Below are positions 11,247 through 22,574 of a stretch of 64,000 nucleotides of DNA, piece after piece. The stretch's first letter is position 1; every line of letters begins with the position of its first letter. Made by a program: the position numbers and the translations under genes. The notes under the pieces were generated by a model. It did no database searches and was not told where the DNA came from. It was given only the letters and a program-made list of their open reading frames with translations. Source of the stretch: Rhyacichthys aspro (Eukaryota; Chordata; Actinopteri; Gobiiformes; Rhyacichthyidae); assembly GCA_036850595.1 (NCBI GenBank), contig CM072152.1:11737640-11801639 (forward strand). The letters run 5' to 3'.

Positions 11247-14200
11247 ATGCCGAAGAACAGCAAAGTGACACAGCGGGAGCAGAGCCATGAGCATGTGACA
11301 GAGTCGGTGGCGGACCTGCTGGCGCACGAGGAGCTGGACTACAAGAACAGTTCACTCAATGTCTCAGGGGCCGCCGGTAAAAAGCTCCCGCAGATAGAGG
11401 TACCAGAGAATGAGGAGCGACCCGCCTGGAACAGCAAACTGCAGTACATCCTGGCCCAGGTGGGCTTCTCCGTCGGGCTGGGCAACGTGTGGCGCTTCCC
11501 CTATTTGTGTCAGAAAAATGGAGGCGGTAAGTCAAATAAAAAACATGACTGGAATGTATTTGCACGGAATAAGACAAAAAGAAATCTACTCTAATCAGAT
11601 CACAGTGTCTATTTCTTCATTATTCTAACCTTACATCCCATATGTTTAATGCATGCAGTGATTAAAGAGTCATGCCAGTCTTTAAGCTGCTCATAAAACT
11701 TTTTGCCATGCACCCAGGGAGTTGCTGTACAAAAAAAACAACAACATACAAGTCTAAATATAGCTGCACTATTGATTCCTCGTGCAGGCAGGGCAGGTCA
11801 GACTGCACCGACACTCTGGTAAACACAAAACAAAACCAGTGTAACCATATAGCAGAGGCTTGATTACAGCCCCTTTGAGATTCATGTAAAAGAGTAGTAC
11901 ATTGTGTAAACCTGTGGACTTTGTCATTGTGGTCTGACATAAACATACAGGTTTTTAGTTTGAGAGAATTTATAGACTCACTCAGACTCAGCTTATGTGA
12001 GCTGGACAGTGGCCATTTTTCACTATCTAACTAGACGTCTGCCGGCCAATTACACACACATTAAAGCTGTGTGCTGTCGGAGCGTTATTGCTGTGTGGGC
12101 TCTTTTCTGCTTATTCAGCCCTCTTTAATGTGCCATCCACTTTTCTCTTAAATATTCTCTATCGTTTCTGTAGTTTTACAGTGTTTATTTCTTGCATTTG
12201 GTGGTTTTCCAAATGAACAAAGCATCCTGGCAAAGCCCCAGTCACCAACAATCACTAACTTTAAGACAAATCAGATTTAAGACAGATCGAACATCCTCTT
12301 ATCTTTTAGAGTTAGTCAGTACATCCCATAGACATAATGCTAAACCATACTCTTTGTGCTTTTAGGCGCATATCTGGTGCCGTACTTCATCCTGCTCCTC
12401 ATCATTGGCATTCCCCTCTTCTTCCTGGAGCTGGCTGTGGGGCAGAAGATCCGGCGGGGCAGCATTGGAGTGTGGAACTATGTCTGTCCTCGTCTTGGTG
12501 GGATAGGGATGTCCAGTTTGATGGTGAAGTGTTGTTCTGCCACTCATAATACTTTTGACTTTGTTTTATGCCTCTGTCTCATTGGTTAAACATATCACCA
12601 GTCCAAATATATATTGAATTCTATATGACAATATGCTTTTTATATACTGAGCAGCCTTCTTGTTTACTCAAGCGTTCCAACATTTGCATCTGCACAACCC
12701 TATGTACACATGTAGTATAGTGCAGAAAGTCTAAACCGCCAGGAAACTGATACCAACACAGAAGTGATGAATCTACAGAGTGCATGTGGAGTCAGTGAGT
12801 CTCAGCCTCTTGAGAACGCAGACGCTATCGGTTATATTTGAGAATAAAAGGTTGCCTTCGCCTTCCTTAGCGAAGCACGACTGCCGCAGAGGTGGCTATA
12901 AATATCTGCGGAAGATCACTGTTGAAAGGAGAGCGCTTTAATTATTCATGTTTCTCTCTGCTTTATTTAGCTTCTGAATGTTCCCATTGACGAGACTGGG
13001 AAGACTGACAGCTGATTGGCACATGCTTTATTTTCTGTCCTTCTGGAAAGTGAATAAAAAAGGTCAATGATGAGGCTTCTTAAAACCTACATGATTATTT
13101 CTTCTTTGACTTTTCCAGGTGTGTGGATTTGTGGGGCTCTACTATAACGTCATCATCGGTTGGAGCATCTTTTACTTCTTTCAGTCTTTTCAGTATCCTC
13201 TGCCCTGGAGCGACTGTCCAATCAGGATAAATGGGACACTTGCCAGTAAGTCACACTGAAGACCTGGCGCATCACACTTTAATACGCCAGGCTCAGTCCA
13301 CATCTATTTATAAGTCAGTCGAAGTCTATCAGCATTGAAATACACCAAACTCAAGGATGCTTCAGCATTTATGCTTCAAGGTCATCCTTCAACAATTCCC
13401 TTTTGTAGTATTGTGTTCATAGTGTTCCCAGAGCTTCAGGATTAAGCTGTGTGTGCGCGTCCTTGATCGTGTCCATAAAATATATCTGTGTCACAAATAG
13501 AGAGATGTAATCTGGAACAAAGCCCCTGTTGCCCAGGTTAATGTGTGCTTTTCTGGACTTGTCCTACATTGTTTGAGCCTTCTCCTGCAGATGCTGGAGT
13601 GTGCACTTCCTCGTTGCTAAATCTTCTGCATCATCTTTCCTTTTTATGCAACGCACACTGTGTGTCATTGCCCCGAGAGAATAGCACGAAGAAGTCTGTG
13701 AAGAAGTGCTTTGTACCACTGCATGACCTTGTTTAGTTCTTTCCCTTAATATATTTATCATTTCCTCCTCTTTGTTTTCCATTGACTCTTCCCATTTTCT
13801 CCTATTATTGTTTAGTTGTGGAGCCGGAGTGTGAAAAAAGCTCAGCTACAACCTACTTTTGGTACCGACAGACTCTGAACACAACCAGCACCATTGCAGA
13901 GAGCGGCGGCCTCAACATCAAAATGACCCTGTCTCTGTTGGTGGCCTGGATCATCGTCTGTCTCGCTGTTATTAAAGGGATCGCCTCGTCTGGAAAGGTA
14001 ATGCAAATGATCAGGCTATGAGCACACAACAGGAAAACTTATTTCTGTATGTCTACACTCAAAGGTGATGTACTTCAGCTCACTCTTCCCCTACGTGGTC
14101 CTGTTCTGTTTCCTGGTCCGGGGTTTAATGCTGAAGGGATCAGTGGATGGCATTGCCCACATGTTCACGCCTAAAGTAAGACTAAATAATCTTTCTGTCT

Positions 14201-16117
14201 TTGATATAATTTGTTCACAAATAATACCCAACTTGTGTTACAGCTTGAAAAGATGTTGGAGCCACAGATTTGGAGAGAGGCAGCAACCCAAGTCTTTTTT
14301 GCTCTCGGTCTGGGCTTCGGAGGAGTCATAGCCTTCTCCAGTTACAATAAGATTGACAACAACTGCCATTTTGATGCGGTGCTCGTCTCCTTCATTAACT
14401 TCTTCACCTCCATTCTGGCCACTCTGGTGGTGTTCGCCGTGTTGGGTTTCAAGGCGAACATCATGAACGAGAAGTGTGTTGCAGAGTAAGTTCTCATCTG
14501 TAATTGCACTTCCTTATGATTCATTGAAGTCTAGGAGTGATACCAAGTCAAGAGTTCTTTGCTCCTCTTCTGAAGGAATGCTGAAAAAATCCTGGGATAC
14601 CTCAACTCAAACGTCCTTAGTCACGATCTTATCCCTCCACATGTGAACTTCTCCGACCTCTCCACATCGGACTATATGGAGATGTACAGCGTCATTAAGA
14701 CAGTAAAAGAGGACCACTTTGGCCAGCTCGGTTTGCAGCCTTGTGTTCTAGAAGATGAGCTCAACAAGGTGAGACTAAAATTCTTCTACATTATCTGCTG
14801 GATGTCATGTGCTTGCTTTGACTCCTGTGTGTTTTTCTCAGGCCGTACAGGGCACTGGCCTGGCGTTCATCGCTTTCACAGAAGCCATGACTCATTTCCC
14901 AGCGTCGCCGTTCTGGTCCGTCATGTTCTTTTTTATGCTCATTAACCTGGGTCTGGGCAGTATGATTGGCACAATGACTGGCATTACAACACCCGTTCTC
15001 GACGCCTACAAGGTGCAAAAGGAGCTCTTCACAGGTAAACACTCCCTTCTATATAGGCCAGTTTGTGTGTGTTGTCTAATTGGACTCTTTACAAAACAAC
15101 TTACTAGCTACCTACCTTCTTTCATCAATTACAGCAAACATATTGCTTTCATTTCTCTGTTTTTCCAGTTTGTTGCTGCGTTGTGGCCTTCCTCTGTGGC
15201 CTGCTCTTTGTCCAGCGCTCAGGGAATTACTTTGTCACCATGTTTGATGATTATTCTGCTGGCCTGCCACTCACTATTGTGGTCATCCTGGAAAACCTCT
15301 CAGTTGCTTGGATTTATGGCACAAAAAGGTACGTTGACATACCATTAAAGAACACTATGCTGTTTGGGATTGTAAGACTTTGTGTCCTCGTTCAGGTTCA
15401 TGCAGGATCTGGAGGACATGCTGGGTTTTCGGCCATGCAAGATCTATTTTTACCTGTGGAAGTATGTGTCCCCTCTTTGCCTCATCGTGCTCATCTCAGC
15501 CAGTATCGTAGAGATGGCCATCAGCCCACCGGGATATAACGCCTGGGTTCAGGAGCTGGTCAGTCTGAGTGTGTGAGACAGTGGTTGCTATGGGACTATG
15601 TATATTTCATGAAAATACGCACTGTTGTATTTTTAAAACTGTGTTCAGCTTTCATAAGTTTAGTGTCTTTTAGTGCACAGACAGGCCTTGATACATTTAT
15701 AAACTCTAACCTCTGTTTCCACAGGCTCAGGAGCGCTTCCAGAGCTACCCTCCTTGGGCTCTGGCCATGTGTTTCGCTCTGATCATCGTGGCCATGCTTC
15801 CCCTCCCTGTAGTGTTCATCGCCCGTCACTTCAGCCTGATGTCGGACGGCTCAAACAAGCTGTCCGTCTCCTACCGCAAAAGCATGATGAAGGACATATC
15901 CAACCTGGAGGAGCAGGACGAGGCCAGGTTCATCCTCGGCGCCAAGCCCGGTGACATACCTGCGCCTGGACAAAAAGCGTATCTGACTCCTGGAGGGAAA
16001 AAAAGCACAGACCCTAACTCTCTGTCTCCGAACAGCTGCTACGGTACAAGTTACCAAAATGCTGCTATTAGCCCCACGACACCCACCACACCTGTGACAC
16101 CTGAGTCTGACTCCTGA
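11247..16117 (+). CDS. slc6a17: Sodium-dependent neutral amino-acid transporter SLC6A17 (NTT4)
   Basis: This is a sodium-coupled transporter of the SLC6 family. In mammals it is a synaptic-vesicle protein that moves proline, glycine, leucine and alanine. Coding exons are 11247-11526, 12366-12523, 13119-13245, 13816-13997, 14065-14175, 14244-14485, 14576-14768, 14842-15034, 15169-15328, 15396-15558 and 15725-16117. They keep phase and give 733 residues (human about 727). The first exon carries the Na+-site signature VGFSVGLGNVWRFPYLCQKN in TM1. Later exons supply the remaining membrane segments, including YYNVIIGWSIFYFFQSFQ, GTGLAFIAFTEAMTHFP and RSGNYFVTMFDDYSAGLPL. The C-terminal tail SDGSNKLSVSYRKSMMKDIS matches SLC6A17 rather than SLC6A15 or SLC6A16. 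The exon before the ATG begins at 11189 after TTGCAG. The next gene is tail-to-tail. Confidence 0.95.
12770..12975. other. Stem-loop-rich segment in slc6a17 intron 3
   Basis: Between the exons ending at 12523 and starting at 13119 lies a segment of higher complexity than the surrounding intron. It includes a 7-bp stem, ccgcaga (12884-12890) with tctgcgg (12905-12911), and a nearby gcttcgct-type repeat pair. No protein reading is apparent. It may be a regulatory element, but there is no direct evidence. Confidence 0.25.
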
Positions 16118-18245
16118 TTGATTCAGGCCTGGTCCAGTCTCACACTCACTCATGTATTGTTTACCTTTTATCTACTGCGTACCTCTGTCCACAGCACACA
16201 AGCCTCAAGTAATAAACATCATGACTACATGTATCTGTACACAATATATCTGTATATTTTGCTAAGGAAACCTGCTTTTGTGACTGCGATATATTAATGA
16301 ATGTAGCAGAGCTGGTGTGGTCTGGAGCCATATTAGCTTTTCACACACTGTAATGGCACAAGAAACGTGAACTTGATTTTTCTTTGCTGTTGGCCTTTTA
16401 ATGATCAGGAAGAGAAAGATGTGCGGTAGAATTGACCACTGTGGTGCCCCCATCAATCTAATTTTATTAAGGGTAGATGTGTGATAGAATAGATTGTACA
16501 GTATTAGTCGTGCAGTGGTGTATAGATTATGTCACTGATGCTCACAAATCTTAAACATTCAGTGAGTAGATTTGTTTATACAGGGCTCTCTGTGGTGTGA
16601 CCCGTTTTAAGGCTGCTATAAAGACACCCAGCTGTGTTGTTGCACGTGTTGTAAAGAGTTCTAAAATATGTAGGATGTATTTATTTTCTTATGGGGGTGA
16701 GATAAAGCCCCTCATAGTCATTCTGAAACAGGTGTAGCACTATCTTCACCAAAGATTTAAAAAAATAGATTGATACTTGAAATCATACTCCATATTTTAA
16801 TCATAAAATAATGCACAATCTATTTTTTTCTTTTGTTTCAATAAACAGTAACAAGAAATGGCAACAAAAGTCACAACTGAATTTAAAAGCAAATGCACAT
16901 TTTGTCTGCTTGTTGCAGTTTTAATCATCATCAAAAAAAAAAAAAGCAGCAAAAGCACAAAAGAAGTTTGACTATACAGATTACTGGCTCTAATTGTTGA
17001 ACCTCTTGAAACAGGAGCTATCAGAAAAGTATTTACTGCATATTTAGTAATAATGAAGCACAAATTAGGATTACAAAATAACCAAAATAGTATGCCCTCC
17101 GTGAAAGCTAAGGCAAATAGAAAACTATAAGTCTTACACATTAACACATTTCTGCACAATGACTGTAAACAACAAGTTCCACTCTCAAACTAACAATATG
17201 AGCTTCATCGACTCGAGGGGAATGCCATTCCCTTTATTGTGTTCACTTTTGTACACTCTGAAAGCTATTTGAGCAGTTACAAATCACGCCTAGTGATAAA
17301 TAAGACATAGATAATCTTATTTATTTTTTTTAACCACAACATAAAGCCATGGGTTTCATTCGTAAATGGACTATATTTATACTGCTGTATCTATAATTAG
17401 AGTGTATGTAGGCAATAGGTAACTATATTTATCTTCTGAATGTGACTTGTATTTGTTTTAAGATGTATTTGTTGTGTAGTTTGACTTTCATGTTGTGGGC
17501 AGTGTTAATGTCACTGGAGATGAAAGTGATGTTGTCCCGTTGGGAGCTGTGTCCTTTTGCTGAACCTCAATGTTCATGTCCACTTTGGTTTTTTTTATGG
17601 CTTGGTTATTTCAACATGTTGGCAGTAGATATCTGCAGCAGTTTAAGGTTTAATTCAACCTCCTGTACCACTTTGGAAGAACAGTCATAAAACCAATAAA
17701 TTTGAATAATTCTTGCTGCACAACTTATGGTCATGTAGTGCCCCCCTCAGGACAAACTTTATACTTTTCTGCCTCATAGTTAGAGCCAAGAGTTTGAAGA
17801 TCTTGTCATTTAAAAGTTATGTACCATGTGCTCTGTGTACTTTATAGAGGCTCTTGTTGTATGTAAATAATGTAAATAATTGACTGGGTCAACTGTCAGC
17901 AGTAAATGTAATTATGAATGTTTAAATATGCACTGTTCACTGCTGTTGTGGCCTGTAACAGTATGTCAAGGTCTGTGTAAAAGCAATATCTCGTTATTTT
18001 AAGGTTCATAGCGACCATTAAAAAATCCCCAAAGGGATATTATGGGCTATTGGCTCCATATCTGTATGGATGCATCAGATAGTTCGTATGATTTGTGTCA
18101 TGTGATGTGTTGGTGAGGGGCCTTACTGAGTCTTTCACTGTCTGTACAGAGATGTCCCTTTTTAGTGAGTCTTTCTCCTGTCTTTACTTATATGAGCCAT
18201 AATACATGTATTATAAAAAATTTATTCAAAATGTGAATAAACACT
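16118..18245 (+). other. slc6a17: slc6a17 3' UTR
   Basis: An AT-rich stretch without exons follows the slc6a17 stop. Candidate AATAAA signals lie at 17695-17700 and 18236-18241. The last one interleaves with the opposing TRIM gene's signal. Short open frames here have no domain content. Confidence 0.6.
18221..18241. terminator. Interleaved poly(A) signals of two convergent genes
   Basis: On the plus strand AATAAA (18236-18241) would end slc6a17. On the minus strand AATAAA (tttatt at 18221-18226) would end the TRIM gene, whose stop is at 18456. Cleavage normally occurs 10-30 nt past each signal, so the two mRNAs would overlap by a few tens of bases. Confidence 0.5.
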
Positions 18246-18455
18246 GTTCTAAACAAGTAATGAGGAATGAGATTGTGAGGAACATTGTATAGGTTAAAAA
18301 AGTCTACTTCATCAACTATAAAATATTCTGATCTAGTTGCAAAAGTAAAAAGGATGTATAAGTAAATGTAAACTTACATTATGTATTTAAGCTGCACGCT
18401 TGTCCAAAGTAAACCTTTGCAGCAGGTTGAATGTCTAATGGATCCACTGTTGACT

Positions 18456-21059
18456 TCATGATGATAAACCTGAGTCACGTGTCAAATCACAAATCCTGAT
18501 GCGACATTTATCCCCAACCCAGAAACCTGGATACAACGCCTCCATGAATCTGGCCTTGAGCGTGTAGAGAAAATTCATCGTGTCCGACACCTCGTAGAAG
18601 GACAGTGTTCCTTCATTGAATTTCAGGTAGATGCCGATCCTGTTATGGCTCCTTTCTGATGTGAGCTGGACACTTTCCGCCCGGTGGCTCACAGAGTAGT
18701 GCTTGGAGCAGTCAAGGCTCCAGGAGTTGTCATTGCCACCAAAAGCTGACAGTTTAGAGCGAGACCTTCTGTCTATTCGTTTATAGGCCAGGCCAATCTC
18801 AGCCTTATCCCCAATAACCTCTATTTCATAGTAACAGCGTTCAGCCTGCAGTCCCTCCTTGCACAACACCTGACGTCTGTGGAGGAAGCGCTCGGGGTAA
18901 CGGACGGCCGGGCACCTGATCATTTGGGAAGCCAACCACACCTCTTTGTGATTCGGGGACAGGAGCAAGTCCTCGTGAGCTGTGCTGGGGTCCATGGTGA
19001 GCTCACATGCATCTGATAAATAAGGATAAATGCAAGGTTGAATTAGTGCTCCTGGAGGGCATACACAAGTTCATGTGGCGCTAGCATATGCCCTGACAGA
19101 GCATTTCTAAAAGGTCAAGACTCTTTGGTTAAACTTACACAACAGAAAGTCATCCCTTGTTTCAGGCTCAGCAGGCTCAGTCACAGTACTGCTGACGTCA
19201 TAGGTCTCTACAATGCCAACAAACACACTAAAAACAATTGGCTGTATGTAGGCATGGTGTATGAAGGGTACATGTTTGTGTTGCTTCCTTTGATTCAGAG
19301 ATGGCTAAAAGCATTTATCTGGCTGAAGTTAAAACTGAAACGATACGAACCATATGAGTCTTGACTGATTTGCTCCTCACTTTCCTCCTCTGTTACTTCC
19401 TGCTGGTCTACACTAGCAGCTGAACCAAATAAGGTGAAAATTACTTAATTCTTGTAATAGAGGTAAAATGTAAAGAAAAAAACAGTGGTTACAAAAGTAC
19501 ACACCAGTCTGTTTGATTGTGGCAAATCCATTGTTGCATAACTCTTCTAGACGATTCCCTAGATACTCAACACTCTTTTGAATAGACTCAAAAGCGAGAA
19601 GTAGATTGTCTGGAAACCTGTGGAGATCTTTCTCACAAAGTTGACGGAGGGTGGGCCATTCCTGTAAAGAGGCAGTAACTAGAGTGATGCTGCTGTAAAG
19701 AAAAAACAAGCAATGTGAAAACCTACCAGGAGGAAGTCAATGTCACTGTGAGTGCGAGCCAGACGGTCCAGGTCAGTGCACCTCAACTTCACCTCACTCT
19801 TCCTCTGCTCCAGGGTCTGAATAGCCTTCTCCTCCTGGGCTTGGACCAGCGTCCGTAAAGACATGTAATGTGTCTGAAGTAAGTCTATGACCCTTGTCAA
19901 GATGGCCTCACAGTAGTCGTCTGTCTCTCTGGCCTTCTCCTATAGTCAGTACACACACAGCTTTCTTCAGCAGAGGGGCACAGCCTATTCTAATGACAGG
20001 AAAGTCTCCGAGTATCTCACCTGAATCTGCTCCAAGATCTCAGCCTTGCTCAGTTTCCTTTCTTGACATCTGATCTTCAGGTTTATCAGATCATGCTTGA
20101 GAAATTATGTCAATTCTTTAAAAATCATGACAGTACAAATCACATTATTTGCTTGCCTTTTAAATTTCGACCTATAAGTGAGTCAGTACATACACATTTA
20201 CCCTTGCTCTAAATAAAGGAACCCTTCTTGCCTTTGTACCCACTGGCAGCACGAGCTGCAATCTGGCAGCACCAGCTCACATGAGTGAGAAGGGCACTGC
20301 CAGAGCCCAGTGTGGTGGTTCTGTCCAAACAGTCAGAGACAGTCTGAGGGTGGTCCTCTAATGGGGGCTTCTTACCATCCAGCACAAGACAGATTATGAG
20401 CTGTGTCACACTCAGTTTGTCCCATTTCTCTTGTATTGCCTTGTACTGCTATAGGGCACAGGGCTTTTTGGCCCATGCCACATGCATGTCTAAAAATCTG
20501 ATCAGTAACTGACTGGACAGGTTGTGCTCCTGGCATCATCTACATTTTTCCAAGACTTGTCCTCTGAAAGAGTATCTCATACAGTCTTGTATGATTGAGC
20601 CGTCCAGGAGGAGCTGCCTGGCTACCTGTGCCAGCTGAGCTAGTGGGAGGTTGTAGTATTGAGAGGCACAGTACAAAAAGAATCATTGAAGCAGCTTGTT
20701 TTATCTCTCCTCTGTGGATATGCTGCAAATACTCTAGAAGGGTTATTTAGCGAAAAGGTGGTTGTTTCCTTAATTTAACTAATGTTCTTAGTACAAATCA
20801 AACAAAATGTTTTACAAACCTGTTTCCTCCTGCGCTCTTCTTTAACCAGGCCGATGGAATGTCCTGTGTGTTCCTCTGTAGCACAAGCTGCACAGATAAC
20901 CTGGTCATCTGTACAGCAGTAGGCATCAAGAGGGCTGCTGTGTCTTGAGCATAGTCTTCTTTCTTGTCTTTCTGTTGGCATCCTGCTCCAATGCCTGTTC
21001 ATCTGGCTCTTTTCCATTTCCCTCATCAAGTCATCCATTGTTTGGTTTTTCACTAGCAT
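18456..21059 (-). CDS. TRIM-like protein: B-box, coiled coil, PRY-SPRY (B30.2); no RING
   Basis: Coding exons on the minus strand are 21059-20820, 20095-20021, 19939-19727, 19661-19505, 19419-19351, 19207-19139 and 19012-18456. Together they are 1380 nt in phase, giving 459 residues. Residues about 34-70 form a type-2 B-box, with ligands in CSRHSSPLDAYC and CAACATEEHTGH. A coiled coil follows (about 75-270). A PRY-SPRY domain ends the protein, entered through YACELTMDPSTAH and containing ERCYYEIEV and YPGFWVGDKCRI. No RING finger was found between the ATG and about 21720, so intrinsic E3 activity is unlikely. The domain order resembles fish TRIM16/TRIM25-like genes, many of which act in innate immunity, but the exact orthologue is not recognised. 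The exon starting at 20095 uses an AAG acceptor. An upstream short frame beginning at 21718 (MVEVGSSVLVES) ends at a donor-like site, but its phase does not join the B-box exon. Confidence 0.8.
20211..20735 (-). pseudogene. Decayed protein-coding relic in a TRIM intron, family not identified
   Basis: Within the intron between the B-box exon and the first coiled-coil exon, the minus strand reads as protein-like, leucine-rich sequence. It is broken by at least two in-frame stops and one frame change. Readable stretches include LEYLQHIHRGEIKQAASMIL, LAQVARQLLLDGSIIQDCM, KWDKLSVTQLIICLVLDGKK and ALLTHVSWCCQIAARAAS. They fall in order, which suggests one degraded gene or a retrocopy. I do not recognise the parent protein. 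No poly(A) tail or target-site duplication was seen. Confidence 0.45.
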
Positions 21060-21718
21060 AGGTCTGTACGGAAATGTAGATTCACATTTAAGCCAGCAAC
21101 ATCTTCATAGAAAGACTCTGCTATGTCTGAACAGAGAAGGCGGGCTTTTACAAAGTTTAGTTTCGTTTCCTCTGATATGAGACCAGCTTGAAAAGGAAGT
21201 GGAAAAAGGCGTGTCTATATTATACAAGTTGGGTCTAGGACAATGCAGCTGCAGGTGGAAGATTCTAAATTTGGATAAACAAAGCAGTAGCTCTTTGGAG
21301 TAAGGTCGATAGAGAGAAGGTGTCAAGCTAAACTGAAACAGCTGGGAGACACTGCAGAAAGGACTTGCTTGACAGCCCTTCATATTTAAGACAGTTACTT
21401 TAGATACAGACATGTAAATCCACTGAATACCAGAGCTCCTGATTATAATGTGGAGACAAAACAGAGACAAACAGCCGAGGCCAAATGTGACTGTGACACT
21501 AGATACTTACTTGGATTCCTTAAACATCATTTAGAGGCTCGAATCACCTAAACACTAATAAACAAAGAAAAAAATCCAGCAACTTGGACTGTGTCACATC
21601 AACGAACAACAGAGATGACAATGTGAACCCTATTAATGGTCTACTCACAGCTGCCTTCAATCTGCCCCTGACGATACTCAACAGATTCAACCAGGACAGA
21701 GCTGCCGACCTCTACCAT

Positions 21719-22574
21719 GACTGTCCTTTAGTCTGAGTGAGATCTACTGCAAAAAATAGACTACAATCATACTCTGTTGTTTTAAAACACCAAATAGGAT
21801 AATCTCACTTATCTGATATGTGTCAATTAAAGTACAAGCACACTTTGATAAAGAACAAATGTAACATTGAAGTTTTATTACAGTATTTAAAAGTAGATAA
21901 AACAAAGACAAAGCCATGATAAATAAGTTGTGCAATTATATGCATCGTCGTTTAAATTGATATTTTTGGGGTACAGGGTTTCAACATATAGATTTAAAAA
22001 TAGAAAATAGCAATAAATGTTGAAGAAAATGTCCATAAACCATTTCTGTTGCCAGTACTAAACATTAAAGAAATGATGATACTTCAGGGTTAGGTTCAAG
22101 TCTGTGTGTTGTTGGGCATTGGTCAGTAGAGCTCACACTCATTGAGCAGTGGTCCCAGGTAAAGCATGTAGTCAACAAGTCAAATCAATAAAAATACAAC
22201 TAGAGTTAACTTTATTCAGAAATATCTAGAAAAATGTACTTTATTTGCGCAAAAACTTAATCCCTGATAAACCTAAGAGAGGCATCTAAATAATTACCTT
22301 ACGTATGCCAACCCTGTCGTTAATGCTTTTTAATATTAGCTATCTTTGATGAATCTGGTGGTATGAATGTAAGACACACTGTAAAAAAATCAAATGAAAA
22401 GGAAAAATCATGAATTCACAACAATGCATCATTCTAAAGGCAGTATTCCATTATTTAACACATCACTGACGCTTTCACTGATCATCGATTTACTGCACGG
22501 ATCAAAGGTGGATCAGTGCAGTGTTGGTGATTTGTCTAAACTCATTTTTTTAAATAGAAAGAACAACATCATTC
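21719..22574. other. Intergenic between TRIM gene and strip1; strip1 3' UTR
   Basis: AT-rich sequence. Minus-strand AATAAA signals (tttatt on plus) occur at about 21876, 22211 and 22239 and are candidate ends for strip1. Nothing else is supported. Confidence 0.45.

Noticed and set aside
21105..21470. 121-residue minus-strand frame upstream of the TRIM B-box exon, considered as a RING exon
   Set aside because: It lacks the Cys/His spacing of a RING finger and looks like untranslated sequence.
21649..21718. Possible N-terminal TRIM exon (MVEVGSSVLVES...) with a GTGAGT donor
   Set aside because: Its phase would create an immediate stop when joined to the B-box exon, so it was not added to the coding sequence.
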